Shown one piece after another: positions 1 to 10,000 of a DNA stretch of 60,074 bases. How positions within the stretch are numbered: the stretch's first letter is position 1; each line of letters begins with the position of its first letter. The position numbers were made by a program, and so were the translations under genes. The stretch is from Bradyrhizobium retamae. Lineage in GTDB: Bacteria; Pseudomonadota; Alphaproteobacteria; Rhizobiales; Xanthobacteraceae. The stretch is from the NCBI RefSeq assembly GCF_001440415.1, contig NZ_LLYA01000171.1:1-60074 (forward strand), written 5' to 3'. The notes under the pieces were generated by a model, which saw only the letters and a program-made list of their open reading frames with translations, was not told where the DNA came from and searched no databases.

Positions 1-685
1 GCGGTGCGGATTTTGTGGACGGGCAAGATGGCACCTGGACGCCGATCGGTGCGGAGAAGACGGCGACGGGCTATCAGGTTGCCTGGAAGGAGGCGAGCAC
101 CGGTCAGTACACGGCCTGGAACACCGACAACAACGGCAACTACGTTTCCCATGTCAACGCCCTGACCGGCTCCATGTCGGGCGGCCAGGTGTCGGGTACG
201 AACTCTGCGCTTAAGTTGTTCGAGACGAGCTTCCGTCAGGATCTCAACGGTGACGGGCAGATCGGCGCTTCCAGTGCACCGACGTCGCCAACGCCAACTC
301 CGAGCAAGCAAATCGAGTCGGCTGGTGCGACAAGGCTCGTGGAGAGCGGCGACAAATATTACCTCAACAGCAGCAGCGGATCGGGCCCCTCGCTGAAGTA
401 TCGCGGTGCGGATTTTGTGGACGGGCAAGATGGCACCTGGACGCCGATCGGTGCGGAGAAGACGGCGACGGGCTATCAGGTTGCCTGGAAGGAGGCGAGC
501 ACCGGTCAGTACACGGCCTGGAACACCGACAACAACGGCAACTACGTTTCCCATGTCAGCGCCCTGACCGGTTCCGTGTCGGGCGGCTCCGTGTCGGGTA
601 CGAACTCTGCCCTTAAATTGCTCGAGACGAGCTTCCATCAGGATCTCAACGGTGACGGGCAGATCGGTGCTTCCAGTGCAGCTGC
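1..685 (+). repeat. Near-identical 402-bp direct repeat coding W_rich_C modules
   Basis: Bases 1-283 recur at about 403-685 with a 402-bp period (134 codons). The copies differ at only a few positions, such as Asn/Ser and Met/Val changes near 160-190 versus 560-590. The first copy is cut by the window edge; the second unit runs from about 306 to 685. Such high nucleotide identity within a gene implies recent duplication or gene conversion. Confidence 0.9.
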
Positions 686-1247
686 ACCGACTTCGTCTGT
701 CGCTTTGACCACCATGCACAAGGACTCGAGCGACATCGTCACCATCAAAGGCATCGCCGATGCCAACAGTCAGATCAAGCTGTACGATGGCAACACGTCG
801 ATTGGAAATGTTACCGCGGCAGCCGATGGTACCTGGTCCTTCAAGACATCCTCGGCCGTGTCCGACGCGGTTCACACCTATATCGCCAAGCAGATTGATG
901 GTACCGGCCAAATCGTTGGTACTTCAGGCGGCGCGATTCTTGGCTCGACGGGCAACAATACGCTGAAGAGCACTTCGGGTAATGACATCCTGGTTGGCGG
1001 CGGTCAGCACGATACTTTCGTGTTTGCCGCAAACTTCGGCCGTGACGTCATCAAGGATTTCGCGGCGAGCGGAACTGCGCAAGACACGATCCAGTTCAGC
1101 AAGACAGTATTCGACAGCTTTGCGAACGTTCTCTCGCACGCGAGCCAAGTTGGTCAGGATGTCGTCATTTCCACCGGAAGCGATACGCTTACGTTGAAGA
1201 ACACCAAACTGAGCGCGCTTAATAGCGGCGACTTCCACTTTGCGTGA
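1..1247 (+). CDS. Type I secreted RTX-like protein with tryptophan-rich repeats, 5' end missing
   Basis: The reading frame is open from the window edge (frame begins at base 3), so the N-terminus lies outside. The visible 415 residues hold two copies of a module ending in DLNGDGQIG, a calcium-loop-like motif. The module pattern (GYQVAWKEASTGQYTAWNTD, then a Glu-x-x-Phe and the DLNGDG end) matches the W_rich_C family as I know it. Next comes an Ig-like domain (roughly bases 700-940). A short RTX stretch (GNDILVGGGQHDTFVF) and a serralysin-like C-terminus follow, ending in hydrophobic, Phe-containing residues typical of uncleaved type I secretion signals. An ABC exporter and fusion protein gene follow directly, so the product is probably secreted or surface-bound. 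No enzymatic domain is visible in the part present. Secretion class is fairly sure; function is unknown. Confidence 0.85.
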   Translation, partial: GADFVDGQDGTWTPIGAEKTATGYQVAWKEASTGQYTAWNTDNNGNYVSHVNALTGSMSGGQVSGTNSALKLFETSFRQDLNGDGQIGASSAPTSPTPTPSKQIESAGATRLVESGDKYYLNSSSGSGPSLKYRGADFVDGQDGTWTPIGAEKTATGYQVAWKEASTGQYTAWNTDNNGNYVSHVSALTGSVSGGSVSGTNSALKLLETSFHQDLNGDGQIGASSAAAPTSSVALTTMHKDSSDIVTIKGIADANSQIKLYDGNTSIGNVTAAADGTWSFKTSSAVSDAVHTYIAKQIDGTGQIVGTSGGAILGSTGNNTLKSTSGNDILVGGGQHDTFVFAANFGRDVIKDFAASGTAQDTIQFSKTVFDSFANVLSHASQVGQDVVISTGSDTLTLKNTKLSALNSGDFHFA

Positions 1248-1325
1248 GCTGGGGGTTTGTAAAAGGAGTTGGTAACATCTGCCTTGGGGACACTCCCAAA
1301 GGGCATGGTTCAAGGGGCGAATGCC

Positions 1326-3278
1326 ATGACTGATTTCGGAAGACGGGGAGGGGAGATCCCCCCGCCTAAGAGGCTTGACGAGATCGAGGTCTCAAGATGG
1401 GCGGTGTTTGTCGCCGCCTTGGGGATTCTGGCGCAACGAGCTCGCTCGCGGTTGCGCATTCCTGAAGTGAGTGAGTGCGCGGAGCGTTCGGTCGAAGCCA
1501 TTCGACAGCGCCTTTTCTCGCGCTGGCGCTCGGCGCGAGAGTACGATGAGCCGCGATCTGAAATATCGGCCTTCTTGGTGTCGTGCCGCCGAATATTCTG
1601 GGCTTTGGCAGCGTTCAGTGGCCTGAGCAACCTTCTTATGCTCACCGGCTCATTCTTCATGCTTCAGGTTTACGATCGGGTGCTGCCGGGCCGTAGCATA
1701 CCGACACTGGTCGCGCTCTTGTTGCTCGCAACTGTGCTCTACGCATTTCAGGGCGGCCTGGATCTGATCCGAAACAGAATAAGCGCGCGGATTGGACGCT
1801 ACTTCGACGAAAGGCTCGGGTTGCGCGTATTCGATTCACTGGTTCGTCTTCCGCTGAAAACACGCGGCGATGGTGACGGTATGCAGCCGCTGCGGGATCT
1901 TGATCTGGTCCGCAGCTTTCTTTCGGGAGGCGGGCCGATAGCGCTGTTTGACCTGCCGTGGATGCCAATTTATCTCGGCATTTGCTTTCTTTTTCATTTC
2001 TGGATCGGCGTGACCGCACTAATAGGCGGACTGCTGCTGGTCGCCATAACGGTTGCGACTGAGATGCGAACGCGCGGGCCGGCGAAAGCATCTTCGCGAT
2101 TTGCGATTTCACGCAGCGCGCTCGCTGCGGAGGGGCGACGAAACGCCGAAGTTCTCCAGGCCATGGGCATGAGGCGGCAAGCTGCGCAACGCTGGCAGTC
2201 CATCAATACAAAATACCTTGCGGCGCACGAGAGCGCGAGTGATGTGGCGAGCGGACTCGGCGGGCTTTCCAAGATCCTTCGTTCATTTCTCCAGTCTCTG
2301 GTCCTCGCCGTTGGCGCGGTCCTTGTCATCAATCAGGAATCTACGGCCGGCATCATCATTGCTGGATCGATCCTGACGGCCAGGGCACTTGCTCCGGTAG
2401 AGACGGCGATCGCCAACTGGAAAGGATTCGTCGCCGCACGTCAGTCCGGACAACGGCTGGATCAGTTGCTTGAACTCCTGCCCAAGGAGAAGGAGCCGCT
2501 CGCGCTGCCGGCGCCGACCGAGGCGTTCGTCGTGGAGCAGCTCTATGTCGCGGCGCCGGATTCAGAGAAGCTGATCCTTAGTGATGTCTCGTTCCTATTG
2601 CGAAAGGGCGAGGCCGTTGGAATCATCGGGCCGAGCGGTGCCGGCAAGTCGACGTTGGCCCGTGCGCTTGTTGGTGTCTGGCCACGGCTTCGTGGCAGGA
2701 TCAAGCTTGACAACGCTGCACTGGATCAGTGGTCCTCGGAAGCATTAGGTAGGCATATCGGCTATCTGCCGCAGGATATCGAACTGTTCGAGGGCAGCAT
2801 CGCTGTCAATATTGCGCGATTTGATCTAAAGGCCACCCCGGACGCCGTCCTGGAAGCGGCACGGATCGCCGGTGTGCACGATCTCATCCTTTCATTCCCG
2901 GATGGCTATAGTACCCAGGTTGGTGAGGGCGGAATGACGTTGTCCGCTGGTCAGCGCCAACGGATTGGACTTGCGCGCGCCTTCTACGGCAACCCCTTCC
3001 TGGTGGTGCTTGACGAGCCGACCTCAAATCTCGATGCAGAGGGGGAAGCAGCTCTCACCGAGGCAATCGTTAGCGTGCGTAACCGCGGTGGCATTGTCGT
3101 AGTGGTTGCCCATCGTCCAAAAGCGCTTGAAGCCGTCGATCACGTATTAGTAGTGGGCGATGGAAGAGTGCAGTCGTTTGGCCCGAAAGAGGAGGTTCTC
3201 AGGACCGTGCTGCGGACACCCGTCCCGCTCAAGGTGGTGGCGGATAGCCAGGGAGGCGGCAGATGGACAGTGCGGTGA
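1326..3278 (+). CDS. Type I secretion system ABC transporter/permease (PrtD/HlyB family)
   Basis: This is the inner-membrane ATPase that would energise export of the upstream RTX-like protein. The ATG at 1326 is preferred because AAGGGG lies 8 bases upstream; in-frame TTG 1269 and ATG 1305 lack a well-spaced ribosome site. The roughly 650-residue product has a basic N-terminal extension of about 90 residues. A membrane domain follows, with the family sequence MLQVYDRVLPGRSIPTL. The ATPase domain has Walker A GPSGAGKST (near residue 435), signature LSAGQRQ (near 539), Walker B VVLDEP and an H-loop histidine (VVAHRP). There is no C39 peptidase domain, which fits exporters of RTX proteins with uncleaved C-terminal signals. 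It overlaps the fusion protein gene by 16 bases. No outer-membrane partner is adjacent. Confidence 0.93.
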   Translation: MTDFGRRGGEIPPPKRLDEIEVSRWAVFVAALGILAQRARSRLRIPEVSECAERSVEAIRQRLFSRWRSAREYDEPRSEISAFLVSCRRIFWALAAFSGLSNLLMLTGSFFMLQVYDRVLPGRSIPTLVALLLLATVLYAFQGGLDLIRNRISARIGRYFDERLGLRVFDSLVRLPLKTRGDGDGMQPLRDLDLVRSFLSGGGPIALFDLPWMPIYLGICFLFHFWIGVTALIGGLLLVAITVATEMRTRGPAKASSRFAISRSALAAEGRRNAEVLQAMGMRRQAAQRWQSINTKYLAAHESASDVASGLGGLSKILRSFLQSLVLAVGAVLVINQESTAGIIIAGSILTARALAPVETAIANWKGFVAARQSGQRLDQLLELLPKEKEPLALPAPTEAFVVEQLYVAAPDSEKLILSDVSFLLRKGEAVGIIGPSGAGKSTLARALVGVWPRLRGRIKLDNAALDQWSSEALGRHIGYLPQDIELFEGSIAVNIARFDLKATPDAVLEAARIAGVHDLILSFPDGYSTQVGEGGMTLSAGQRQRIGLARAFYGNPFLVVLDEPTSNLDAEGEAALTEAIVSVRNRGGIVVVVAHRPKALEAVDHVLVVGDGRVQSFGPKEEVLRTVLRTPVPLKVVADSQGGGRWTVR

Positions 3279-4576
3279 CTCCGGCGCTGCACTCGATTCA
3301 GCGGTACATGGTCGTCGGGATCATCATGACGGCGTTCGTGACATTTGGAATCGGCGGCTGGGCGGCGACTTCGCAGTTGTCAGGCGCCGTGATCGGACAA
3401 GGCGTCGTCGTCGTCGATTCGAGCGTGAAGAAAGTTCAGCACGGCACCGGCGGTATTGTCGGCGAACTGCGGGTGCGGGACGGAGACAAAGTTAGTGCGG
3501 GTGACATACTAATTCGTCTCGATGAAACACAGACGCTGGCTAGCGCGACGATCGTCACCAAGAGCCTCGACGAACTGCTCGCTCGCCAGGCTCGCCTTGA
3601 AGCGGAACGGGACAGCGTCGACGAGATCGCATTTCCGAAGGCGCTGCTGGAAAGAATGAAAGACAGCCGTTCCGAAGCCGGGCGCGCCATCGCTGCCGAA
3701 CGGGCGTTATTTGACCTTCGCGGCCAGGCCCGGAACGGGCAGAAGTCGCAGCTCAAGGAGCGACGAGCGCAGTTGCAGGATGAGATCAAGGGCTATACAG
3801 GACAAGCCGAGGCCAAGCAGAAAGAAGTCAATTTCATCCTCGGGGAACTGGAGGGAGTTCGCGGCCTCTGGCAGAAGAATCTCGTGCCGATCGCCCGCCT
3901 CAACGCGCTGGAGCGCGACAGCGCTCGTCTGGAGGGCGAGCGTAGTCAACTGGCCGGGATGATCGCGCAGGCAAAGGGAAAAATCGCCGAGGTCGAGCTT
4001 CAGATCATTCAAATCGATCAGGATTTGCGAACCGAGGTCGGCAAGGATTTGATCGAAACCCGCTCAAAGCTGTCCGAACTTGCTGAACGAAAGATCGCGG
4101 CGGTGGACCAGCTCAATCGCATCGACATTCGAGCACCCCAGTCCGGCCGAGTTCATCAGCTTGCGGTCCATACTGTCGGAGGCGTGATCGCCCCGGGCGA
4201 GCAGATCATGCTCATCGTGCCGGATGCCGACGCCCTCGCAGTTGAGGTCAAGATTGCTCCCCGAGAAATTGATCAGGTCTATGTTGGTCAATCGGCAACG
4301 CTTCGGTTTGCGGCCTTCAATCAGAAGACAACCCCCGAGATAGACGGGGAAGTCGCCGTGGTCTCCGCAGACCTCACACAGGAACAGCGGACCGGCGCGA
4401 GCTATTACACGGCTCGTGTTCTGCTCAAGCCCGAGGAATTGGCAAAGCTCGGATCGGCCAAGGTGGTGCCAGGCATGCCGGTCGAGGTCTTTATCAAGAC
4501 ACCGTCGAGAACCGCGCTGTCCTATCTGCTCAAGCCCTTGCAGGATCAGGCGCAGCACGCGTTGAAGGAACGCTGA
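3263..4576 (+). CDS. HlyD family type I secretion periplasmic adaptor
   Basis: The 437-residue membrane fusion protein would bridge the ABC exporter and a TolC-type channel. One N-terminal membrane helix (about residues 13-32, VVGIIMTAFVTFGIGGWAA) is followed by a split lipoyl/barrel-sandwich half (KVQHGTGGIVGELRVRDGDKV). A long alpha-helical coiled-coil hairpin (about 90-290) and a beta-barrel ending in GMPVEVFIKT complete the fold. The C-terminus SYLLKPLQDQ is the usual HlyD/PrtE ending. Its ATG lies inside the end of the ABC gene, so the two are probably translationally coupled. Its 3' end overlaps the convergent phosphoesterase gene by 47 bases. Confidence 0.93.
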   Translation: MDSAVTPALHSIQRYMVVGIIMTAFVTFGIGGWAATSQLSGAVIGQGVVVVDSSVKKVQHGTGGIVGELRVRDGDKVSAGDILIRLDETQTLASATIVTKSLDELLARQARLEAERDSVDEIAFPKALLERMKDSRSEAGRAIAAERALFDLRGQARNGQKSQLKERRAQLQDEIKGYTGQAEAKQKEVNFILGELEGVRGLWQKNLVPIARLNALERDSARLEGERSQLAGMIAQAKGKIAEVELQIIQIDQDLRTEVGKDLIETRSKLSELAERKIAAVDQLNRIDIRAPQSGRVHQLAVHTVGGVIAPGEQIMLIVPDADALAVEVKIAPREIDQVYVGQSATLRFAAFNQKTTPEIDGEVAVVSADLTQEQRTGASYYTARVLLKPEELAKLGSAKVVPGMPVEVFIKTPSRTALSYLLKPLQDQAQHALKER

Positions 4577-5720
4577 ACGTTCCGTCCAACTGAATCTCGT
4601 CACTGGCTAACTGGGTAACAGCAGTGTTCTCGATGACGACGCAGGTAAGCCGTCCTGTTGCGTAGGCTCCCGTGTCGATATTGATCCGGTTCAGCCGCAG
4701 ATCGGGCTCGTTCACCGGTGTATGGCCGTGCACCACGAAGCGTTCGAACGGCTGCTCCCAGTTGAGAAAATCGTCACGGATCCAGAGCAGATCATCCTCG
4801 GTCTGCTCGTGGATTGGAACGCCGGGGCGAACACCAGCATGGACGAAGAGAAAGCCGCCACAGCTAAACGTCAATTCGAGCGCTTGCAGAAAATCGAGAT
4901 GCTCTCTCGGAAGAGTTTCCGCGAACTCGGTCGCTAGCATGGTCTGTTCGTTCCGGTCAGGATTGATGCTCGGTTTAAGACCGTAAGACAGCAGGGTTTC
5001 GAGACCGCCGTACTGTCGCCATTCGTCCAAGCTTCGTGGATCGGTAAGGAAACGCGGCAAGAATGTTTCATGGTTTCCGCGAAGGAAGATTGCTTCGTGG
5101 GACTGCTGCCATCGTAGCAGCAGATCGAGCACATTTCGCGAGTCGGGTCCCCTGTCGATATAGTCACCGACGAAGACCGTAATTGGACGGGGGACCGGAC
5201 GTTCTTTGCAATCGGCAGCGACTGCGGCCAACAGCCTCTGCAGAAGATCGGAGCGGCCGTGCACGTCGCCCACTGCATATATTCGGATACCTTCGGGGAG
5301 TGCCGCATGCGTTTGGCTGCCCTGGCCAAGCGTGCGGGTCGAGAGGTTAGCCTTCGACATGGATTGCGCGCGTCGCGAACCCCAAGCTCGATCCGTCGAC
5401 GCCGAGACGTGGGCGGCTGTAAGGCGGCGAATGTAAGAGCGCCGCAACTCCCACCTCCGAATACGTGTCGGTTCGGAGCTACGGGGTAGAGGCGGTTTTG
5501 ACCTCTCGTCGAGCGGAGCGGTCAGCACGTCTTTCTGTCGTGCCGTTTGCTCGCATGCGAGCTGCTCGATACCCAAATCAGGCGTCACGTGATCGCTTTG
5601 GTCGTTTGCAAAGTAGCGTCCACTAAGCACATCCATTCGCCTATGATGGAACGTCATCGCTGCGATTGAAACGAGTAGAACCACTTCCAAGCCAATAATG
5701 ACAAGGAGGTCTTCGAGCAT
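4530..5720 (-). CDS. Metallophosphoesterase (PP1/PrpA-like) with N-terminal membrane segment
   Basis: The C-terminal domain is a calcineurin-like metallophosphatase with all expected metal motifs: GDVHG (151-155), GDYIDRGPDS (185-194), GNHE (215-218), a histidine in VHAG and HGHT (331-334). It resembles bacterial serine/threonine phosphatases of the PrpA type; protein-phosphate or nucleotide substrates are both possible. With the start at 5720 the protein has a hydrophobic helix at about residues 5-22 and a basic, low-complexity linker. An internal ATG at 5360 (residue 121) would give a 276-residue soluble protein of ordinary family length. Neither start has a strong ribosome site, so the N-terminus is uncertain. 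The gene is convergent with the exporter genes and overlaps the fusion protein gene by 47 bases. Confidence 0.85.
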   Translation of the reverse strand: MLEDLLVIIGLEVVLLVSIAAMTFHHRRMDVLSGRYFANDQSDHVTPDLGIEQLACEQTARQKDVLTAPLDERSKPPLPRSSEPTRIRRWELRRSYIRRLTAAHVSASTDRAWGSRRAQSMSKANLSTRTLGQGSQTHAALPEGIRIYAVGDVHGRSDLLQRLLAAVAADCKERPVPRPITVFVGDYIDRGPDSRNVLDLLLRWQQSHEAIFLRGNHETFLPRFLTDPRSLDEWRQYGGLETLLSYGLKPSINPDRNEQTMLATEFAETLPREHLDFLQALELTFSCGGFLFVHAGVRPGVPIHEQTEDDLLWIRDDFLNWEQPFERFVVHGHTPVNEPDLRLNRINIDTGAYATGRLTCVVIENTAVTQLASDEIQLDGTFSVPSTRAAPDPARA

Positions 5721-5827
5721 AAAATAGACTAGCTCTTTGTTTTAAATACAAGATAATATATTGAAATGTAGCTTGCCAAGAAAATGGTTGCGATACAAGA
5801 TCTTACATCAAATTGGAGGTATTTAAC
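5721..5827. promoter_or_regulatory. AT-rich intergenic region between divergent genes
   Basis: This stretch is far more AT-rich than its surroundings and separates the minus-strand phosphoesterase from a possible small plus-strand gene. GGAGGT at 5815-5820 is a strong ribosome site 7 bases before GTG 5828. No clear -35/-10 pair was identified. Promoters in both directions are inferred from composition and layout only. Confidence 0.4.
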
Positions 5828-6087
5828 GTGGTTCGCTGGTTGTTCGACCAGGTCACTTGGGATGGGCAAACCCTCCTGGTGCAACAACAGGGTCCGGCCA
5901 AGTAGTGTACAAGGTGCCGCGTAACACGATCCATATGCTACGTCTGTATGCCGAGGCGATCGGCCGCGAGATACATGTTGAACGCCAAAGGATCGCCGAG
6001 AAGCTCGCCCCGTTTTTGGCTGCGAAGTTGTCGCAATCCACTAACGTCGAGGCCATAGAACTATTTCCTTGGGAAGTCCGGGATTGA
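5828..6087 (+). pseudogene. Possible small gene with a frame break
   Basis: A strong ribosome site (GGAGGT, 5815-5820) precedes GTG 5828, which opens a 25-codon frame (VVRWLFDQVTWDGQTLLV...) ending in TAG near 5903. The adjacent frame carries a plausible folded segment (VYKVPRNTIHMLRLYAEAIG ... NVEAIELFPWEVRD) to the TGA at 6085-6087, but it has only a poorly placed TTG start at 5857. Joining the two near 5895-5905 gives a sensible protein of about 86 residues with a beta-strand start and an amphipathic helix. Its layout vaguely recalls DUF1488-type small proteins. It may be a frameshifted gene, a sequencing error, or two unrelated small frames. Confidence 0.35.
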
Positions 6088-6290
6088 CGAAAGGCTTCCC
6101 TGGGAAGGCTGCCGCGCGTTCGGAAAACTTTGGCCGGTTAAGGCTTCGCAGGCAGACGGATTCTTCTGACGGTCCAGGGCCATGACGCCGAGTGCAACGA
6201 CCGGCAACTTCGCCATTCCCATGACATGCCAGAGCGCGTAGTGTCAGGTCGAGATCCTATTCACGCGTTGGTGGAGAGCGCAGAAGCCCA

Positions 6291-6878
6291 ATGGACTCAA
6301 GGTTTGATCATCGAATAACCGAAGAACAGGCTGACGAATGGTTGGCGCTCTGCCGGCGCTTTTTCCAACTTCTTGCAGTTCGCAAGAAGCGACAGTTCAA
6401 TCGAAGAGTGTCGATCGCGGACCTGCTTTCCGAACGCCATGACAACGCTGCTGCTTGTGGGTTCGGAGAGGGCACGACAATGTATGATAATGTGCTCGTC
6501 CTGAGTGAGGTTACCGTTGGACGAAATACTTGGATCGGCCCGGGCTGCATTCTGGATGGATCGGGTGGGAGTCTCGAGATCGGCGATTGGTGCTCCATTT
6601 CCGCCGGTGTTCAGATCTACACACACAACACCGTGAATCGCTCTACCTCGCTTGGAGCGAAGCCGGTCGACTACGCGCCGACAAAGATCGGTCACGGGGT
6701 CTACATTGGCCCAAATGCCGTCATTCAGATGGGGGTCACGGTAGGTGACAGAGCGGTGATTGGCGCAAACTCGCTCGTCAATCGGGATATCCCACCAGGA
6801 GCTAAGGCCTTCGGCTCTCCCGCGCGACTTTACGGCATTGAAGCAGCTCGGCCGAAATCCGGACGGTCCGACGAGTGA
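6291..6878 (+). CDS. Hexapeptide-repeat (left-handed beta-helix) acyltransferase
   Basis: The 195-residue protein has a short helical N-terminus and then a series of hexapeptide turns (VLSEVTVGRNTWIGPGCILD, GSLEIGDWCSISAGVQIYTH, KIGHGVYIGPNAVIQMGVTV, VGDRAVIGANSLVNRDIPPG). It closes with the usual GSPARL motif. This is the WbbJ/LacA/NodL O-acetyltransferase fold; the histidine in IYTHNTV is the likely catalytic base. Such enzymes acetylate sugars or surface polysaccharides from acetyl-CoA, but nothing here fixes the acceptor. It stands between secretion genes and the large DUF4082 protein, and has no obvious operon partner. Confidence 0.85.
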   Translation: MDSRFDHRITEEQADEWLALCRRFFQLLAVRKKRQFNRRVSIADLLSERHDNAAACGFGEGTTMYDNVLVLSEVTVGRNTWIGPGCILDGSGGSLEIGDWCSISAGVQIYTHNTVNRSTSLGAKPVDYAPTKIGHGVYIGPNAVIQMGVTVGDRAVIGANSLVNRDIPPGAKAFGSPARLYGIEAARPKSGRSDE

Positions 6879-7012
6879 TTAACTCCTCAATGCTTAGCAG
6901 CAATCAGTTGATCTGACATGCTGTTCCGCAGCGAGGCGTCCATCGGAGCCGGGCGGTTCGAGGACTTAGTCCAAGTCGCCGAAGCTCCGGTGAAGCAAGC
7001 AAATTCTCCTTG

Positions 7013-10000
7013 TCAGGCTGCAAGTTGCGGACGGAATAGAACGTCGACGCCATAACTCGTGGAGTTGTAGCTGTCCGTCGGAAAAAGGGCGCCTGATCCA
7101 TAAGCGTAAACGCCGTTGCCTCCGCTCGTAGCAGATGATGGTGCAGTCAGCGGTCCGTTGGTAACCGCCGAGCTAAACAGGCCGGGATCGGCGGCGTAGT
7201 TTCCTGACGTGTGATAGGACGCAACATACGTTGTCCCTGCCGTGATCGTCACCGGTGTGGCGAAGTCCACCTGCTGCCAGCCGCTCGCCGTCTCGTTGGT
7301 GAAGGTGGCGGTGGCGAGCAGGGTGCCGGTACTGGTCCAGAGATGCGCAACGTGCGTACCGGTGTTCGACGGGCCCTTGTAAAAGCGCAGCCCTGTGACG
7401 TCTCCGGTAGTAGACGCCTGGAATTTGAGGCCAAGCTCCACGGAGCTTGGATCGTTGACTGACACGATGCTTGGTGTCGGATTGGAGCTGAACAGGCTTA
7501 CGATGCTGGCTGATGGCGCATTAACAGTCAGAGAGGCGGATGCGCTCGCCGTTCCGCCCCGGCCGTCAGAGATGGCATAGGTGAACGACGCCGGGCCTGT
7601 ATAGCCGGCGTTGGGTGTGAAGGTGACGGTGTTGGTCTGGGCGTTGAAGCTCGCGGTGCCGTTGGAGTTGGCTCCAGTACTTACGCCCGTGATCGTCAGA
7701 TTATCGCCGTCCGGATCGGTGTCGTTGGCGAGCAACACTGACGCTGCGATCGTGATCGTGGAGTCTTGACTGACGCTGAAGCCGGAGTCGTTCGCTGCGA
7801 CCGGCGTTTGGTTGGCACCGCTGTTCGCGGGGCTGAAGAGCACGTCAACCCAGTAGTTGGTGGCGCCGAAGGTGCTTGTCGGGAAAAGGTTGCCAGTGCC
7901 GTAGGTGTAGACGCCATTGTCGCTGGCGGGCGCCGTGAGCGGTCCATTGACGCGCGGAGTGGTGAAGTAGTTGCTTGTGTACGCGTAGCGGCCATTGCTG
8001 TGGTAGCTTGCCACGTAGGTGGTTCCGGCGGTGATTGATACCGGGTTGCTGAATGTCACCGTCTGCCAGCCGCTCGCTGTTTCGTTGGTGAAGGTCGCAG
8101 TCGCCAGCAGGGTACCGGTGCTACTCCACAATGAGCCGGTGTGGGTGCCGGTGTCATTTAATCCCTTATAGTACTTGATGCCGGTAATGCTGCCGGCGGA
8201 GGAGGATGTGAACCGCATGCCGAGATTAACCTGGGCGGTGTCGGGGTCCGAGAGAACCGCCGGCGTGTCCGAACTCGAGAACAAGCTCACCGTCGGCGTG
8301 TTCACTGTCAAATTTGCCGTTGCCGTCGCGGTGCCACCACGTCCATCCGAGATGGCATAGTTGAAGGACGCCGCGCCGGTGTAGCCGGTAGTCGGCGTGA
8401 AGGTGACGACGTTGGTCTGGGCGTCGAAGCTGACGGAGCCGTTGACGGCGGCGCTCACGCCCGTGATGATCAGTGGATCGCCATTTGGATCGGTATCGTT
8501 GGAGAGCAGGGCCGATCCGGTAATGGTCAGAGCCGTATTCTGTGTGGTGCTGTAGCCACTGTCGTTGTTTGCAACTGGCGGCTGGTTGGGTGCCGCGTCG
8601 ACGGTCAGGCTGACCGTTGCAGTGGCGGTGCCGCCCTGTCCGTCGGCGATCGCGTAGCTGAAGGACGCGGCGCCGGTGTAGCCGGTAGTCGGCGTGAAGG
8701 TGACGACGTTGGTCTGGGCGTTGAAGCTGACGGTACCGTTGACGGCGCCGCTCGCGCCCGTGACCGTCAGCGTACCGCCGTCCGGATCGGTGTCGTTAGC
8801 GAGCAGCGCCGCGGCCGCAATCGCCAGCGCGGTGTTCTGCGTGGTGGTGTAACCGCTATCGTTGTTGGCAACCGGCGGCTGGTTGATACTGGTCGGCGTG
8901 AACACGACATCGACCCAATAATTTGCGGCGCCATAGGTGTTGGTCGGGAAGATGCCGGTCGTGCTGGTGCCGCCATAGGCATACACCCCGTTGCCGCCGG
9001 CGATCGTCGTGGTGGAGGGCGCGGTCAAGGGGCCGTTTGTGACGGCCGTTGTGAAGTAATTGTTGGTCGCCACATAGGCGCCGGTCGTGTGATAGGAAGC
9101 AATGTAGGTGGTGTTGGCAGCGATTGAGACCGTGGACGGCAGGGTCACCGTCTGCCAGCCGCTGGCTGCCGTATTGGTAAAAGTCGCGCTGCCGAGAAGG
9201 GTGCCCGTTGCAGTCCAGAGATTTAGGACGTCGGTGCCAGTGTCGCCGGCGCTGCGATAGAATTTGAGAGCCGTAATCTGGCCGGCCACAGAGGACGTGA
9301 ACTTCATCCCGACTTCGAGCTGGGCTCCGTCATTAAGGTTGGTCTGCGCGGGTGTATCCGACGCGCTAAACAGGCTGACCGGAGCCGCTCCGGGCGGCAC
9401 TACCGTCAAGCTGACGTTGGCCGTCGCCGTCCCGCCACGTCCGTCCGAGACCGTGTAGCTGAAGCTCGCCGGACCGGTATAGCCGGCGGTGGGCGTGAAC
9501 GTGATGGTGTTGTTCTGCGGATTGGGCTGGGTGTTGAGGACGACGGTGCCGTTCGTCGGCGCGCTCACTCCTATGATGCTTAACGCATCGCCATCGGGAT
9601 CGCTGTCATTAGCAGTCAAGGACGACGCCGCGATTGTCGAGGCCAAATTTTGGGTCAGAATTGGCCCGGTATCGTTCGTTGCCACCGGCTGGCTGTTGGC
9701 GGTGGAAGGATTGAACATGACGTCAACCCAGAAATTCGTTGACTGAAACGTGCTTGTCGGGAACGCGACGTTACTGCTGTAGGTATAGACGCCATTTCCA
9801 TTGGCGAGAGCGGTCAGTGGACCGCTCGTCACATTGCTGGTGAAGTAGTTCACGCTGGAGGAGTAGTGGCCTACATTCGTGTGGTAGGAGGCAACGTAGG
9901 TGGCACCCGCCGTCAGTGTGACCGGGTTGGAAAAGGTCACGCTCTGCCAACCGGACGCCGTTTCGTTCGTGAAGGTGGCGGTTGCCAGCAAGGTACCGGT

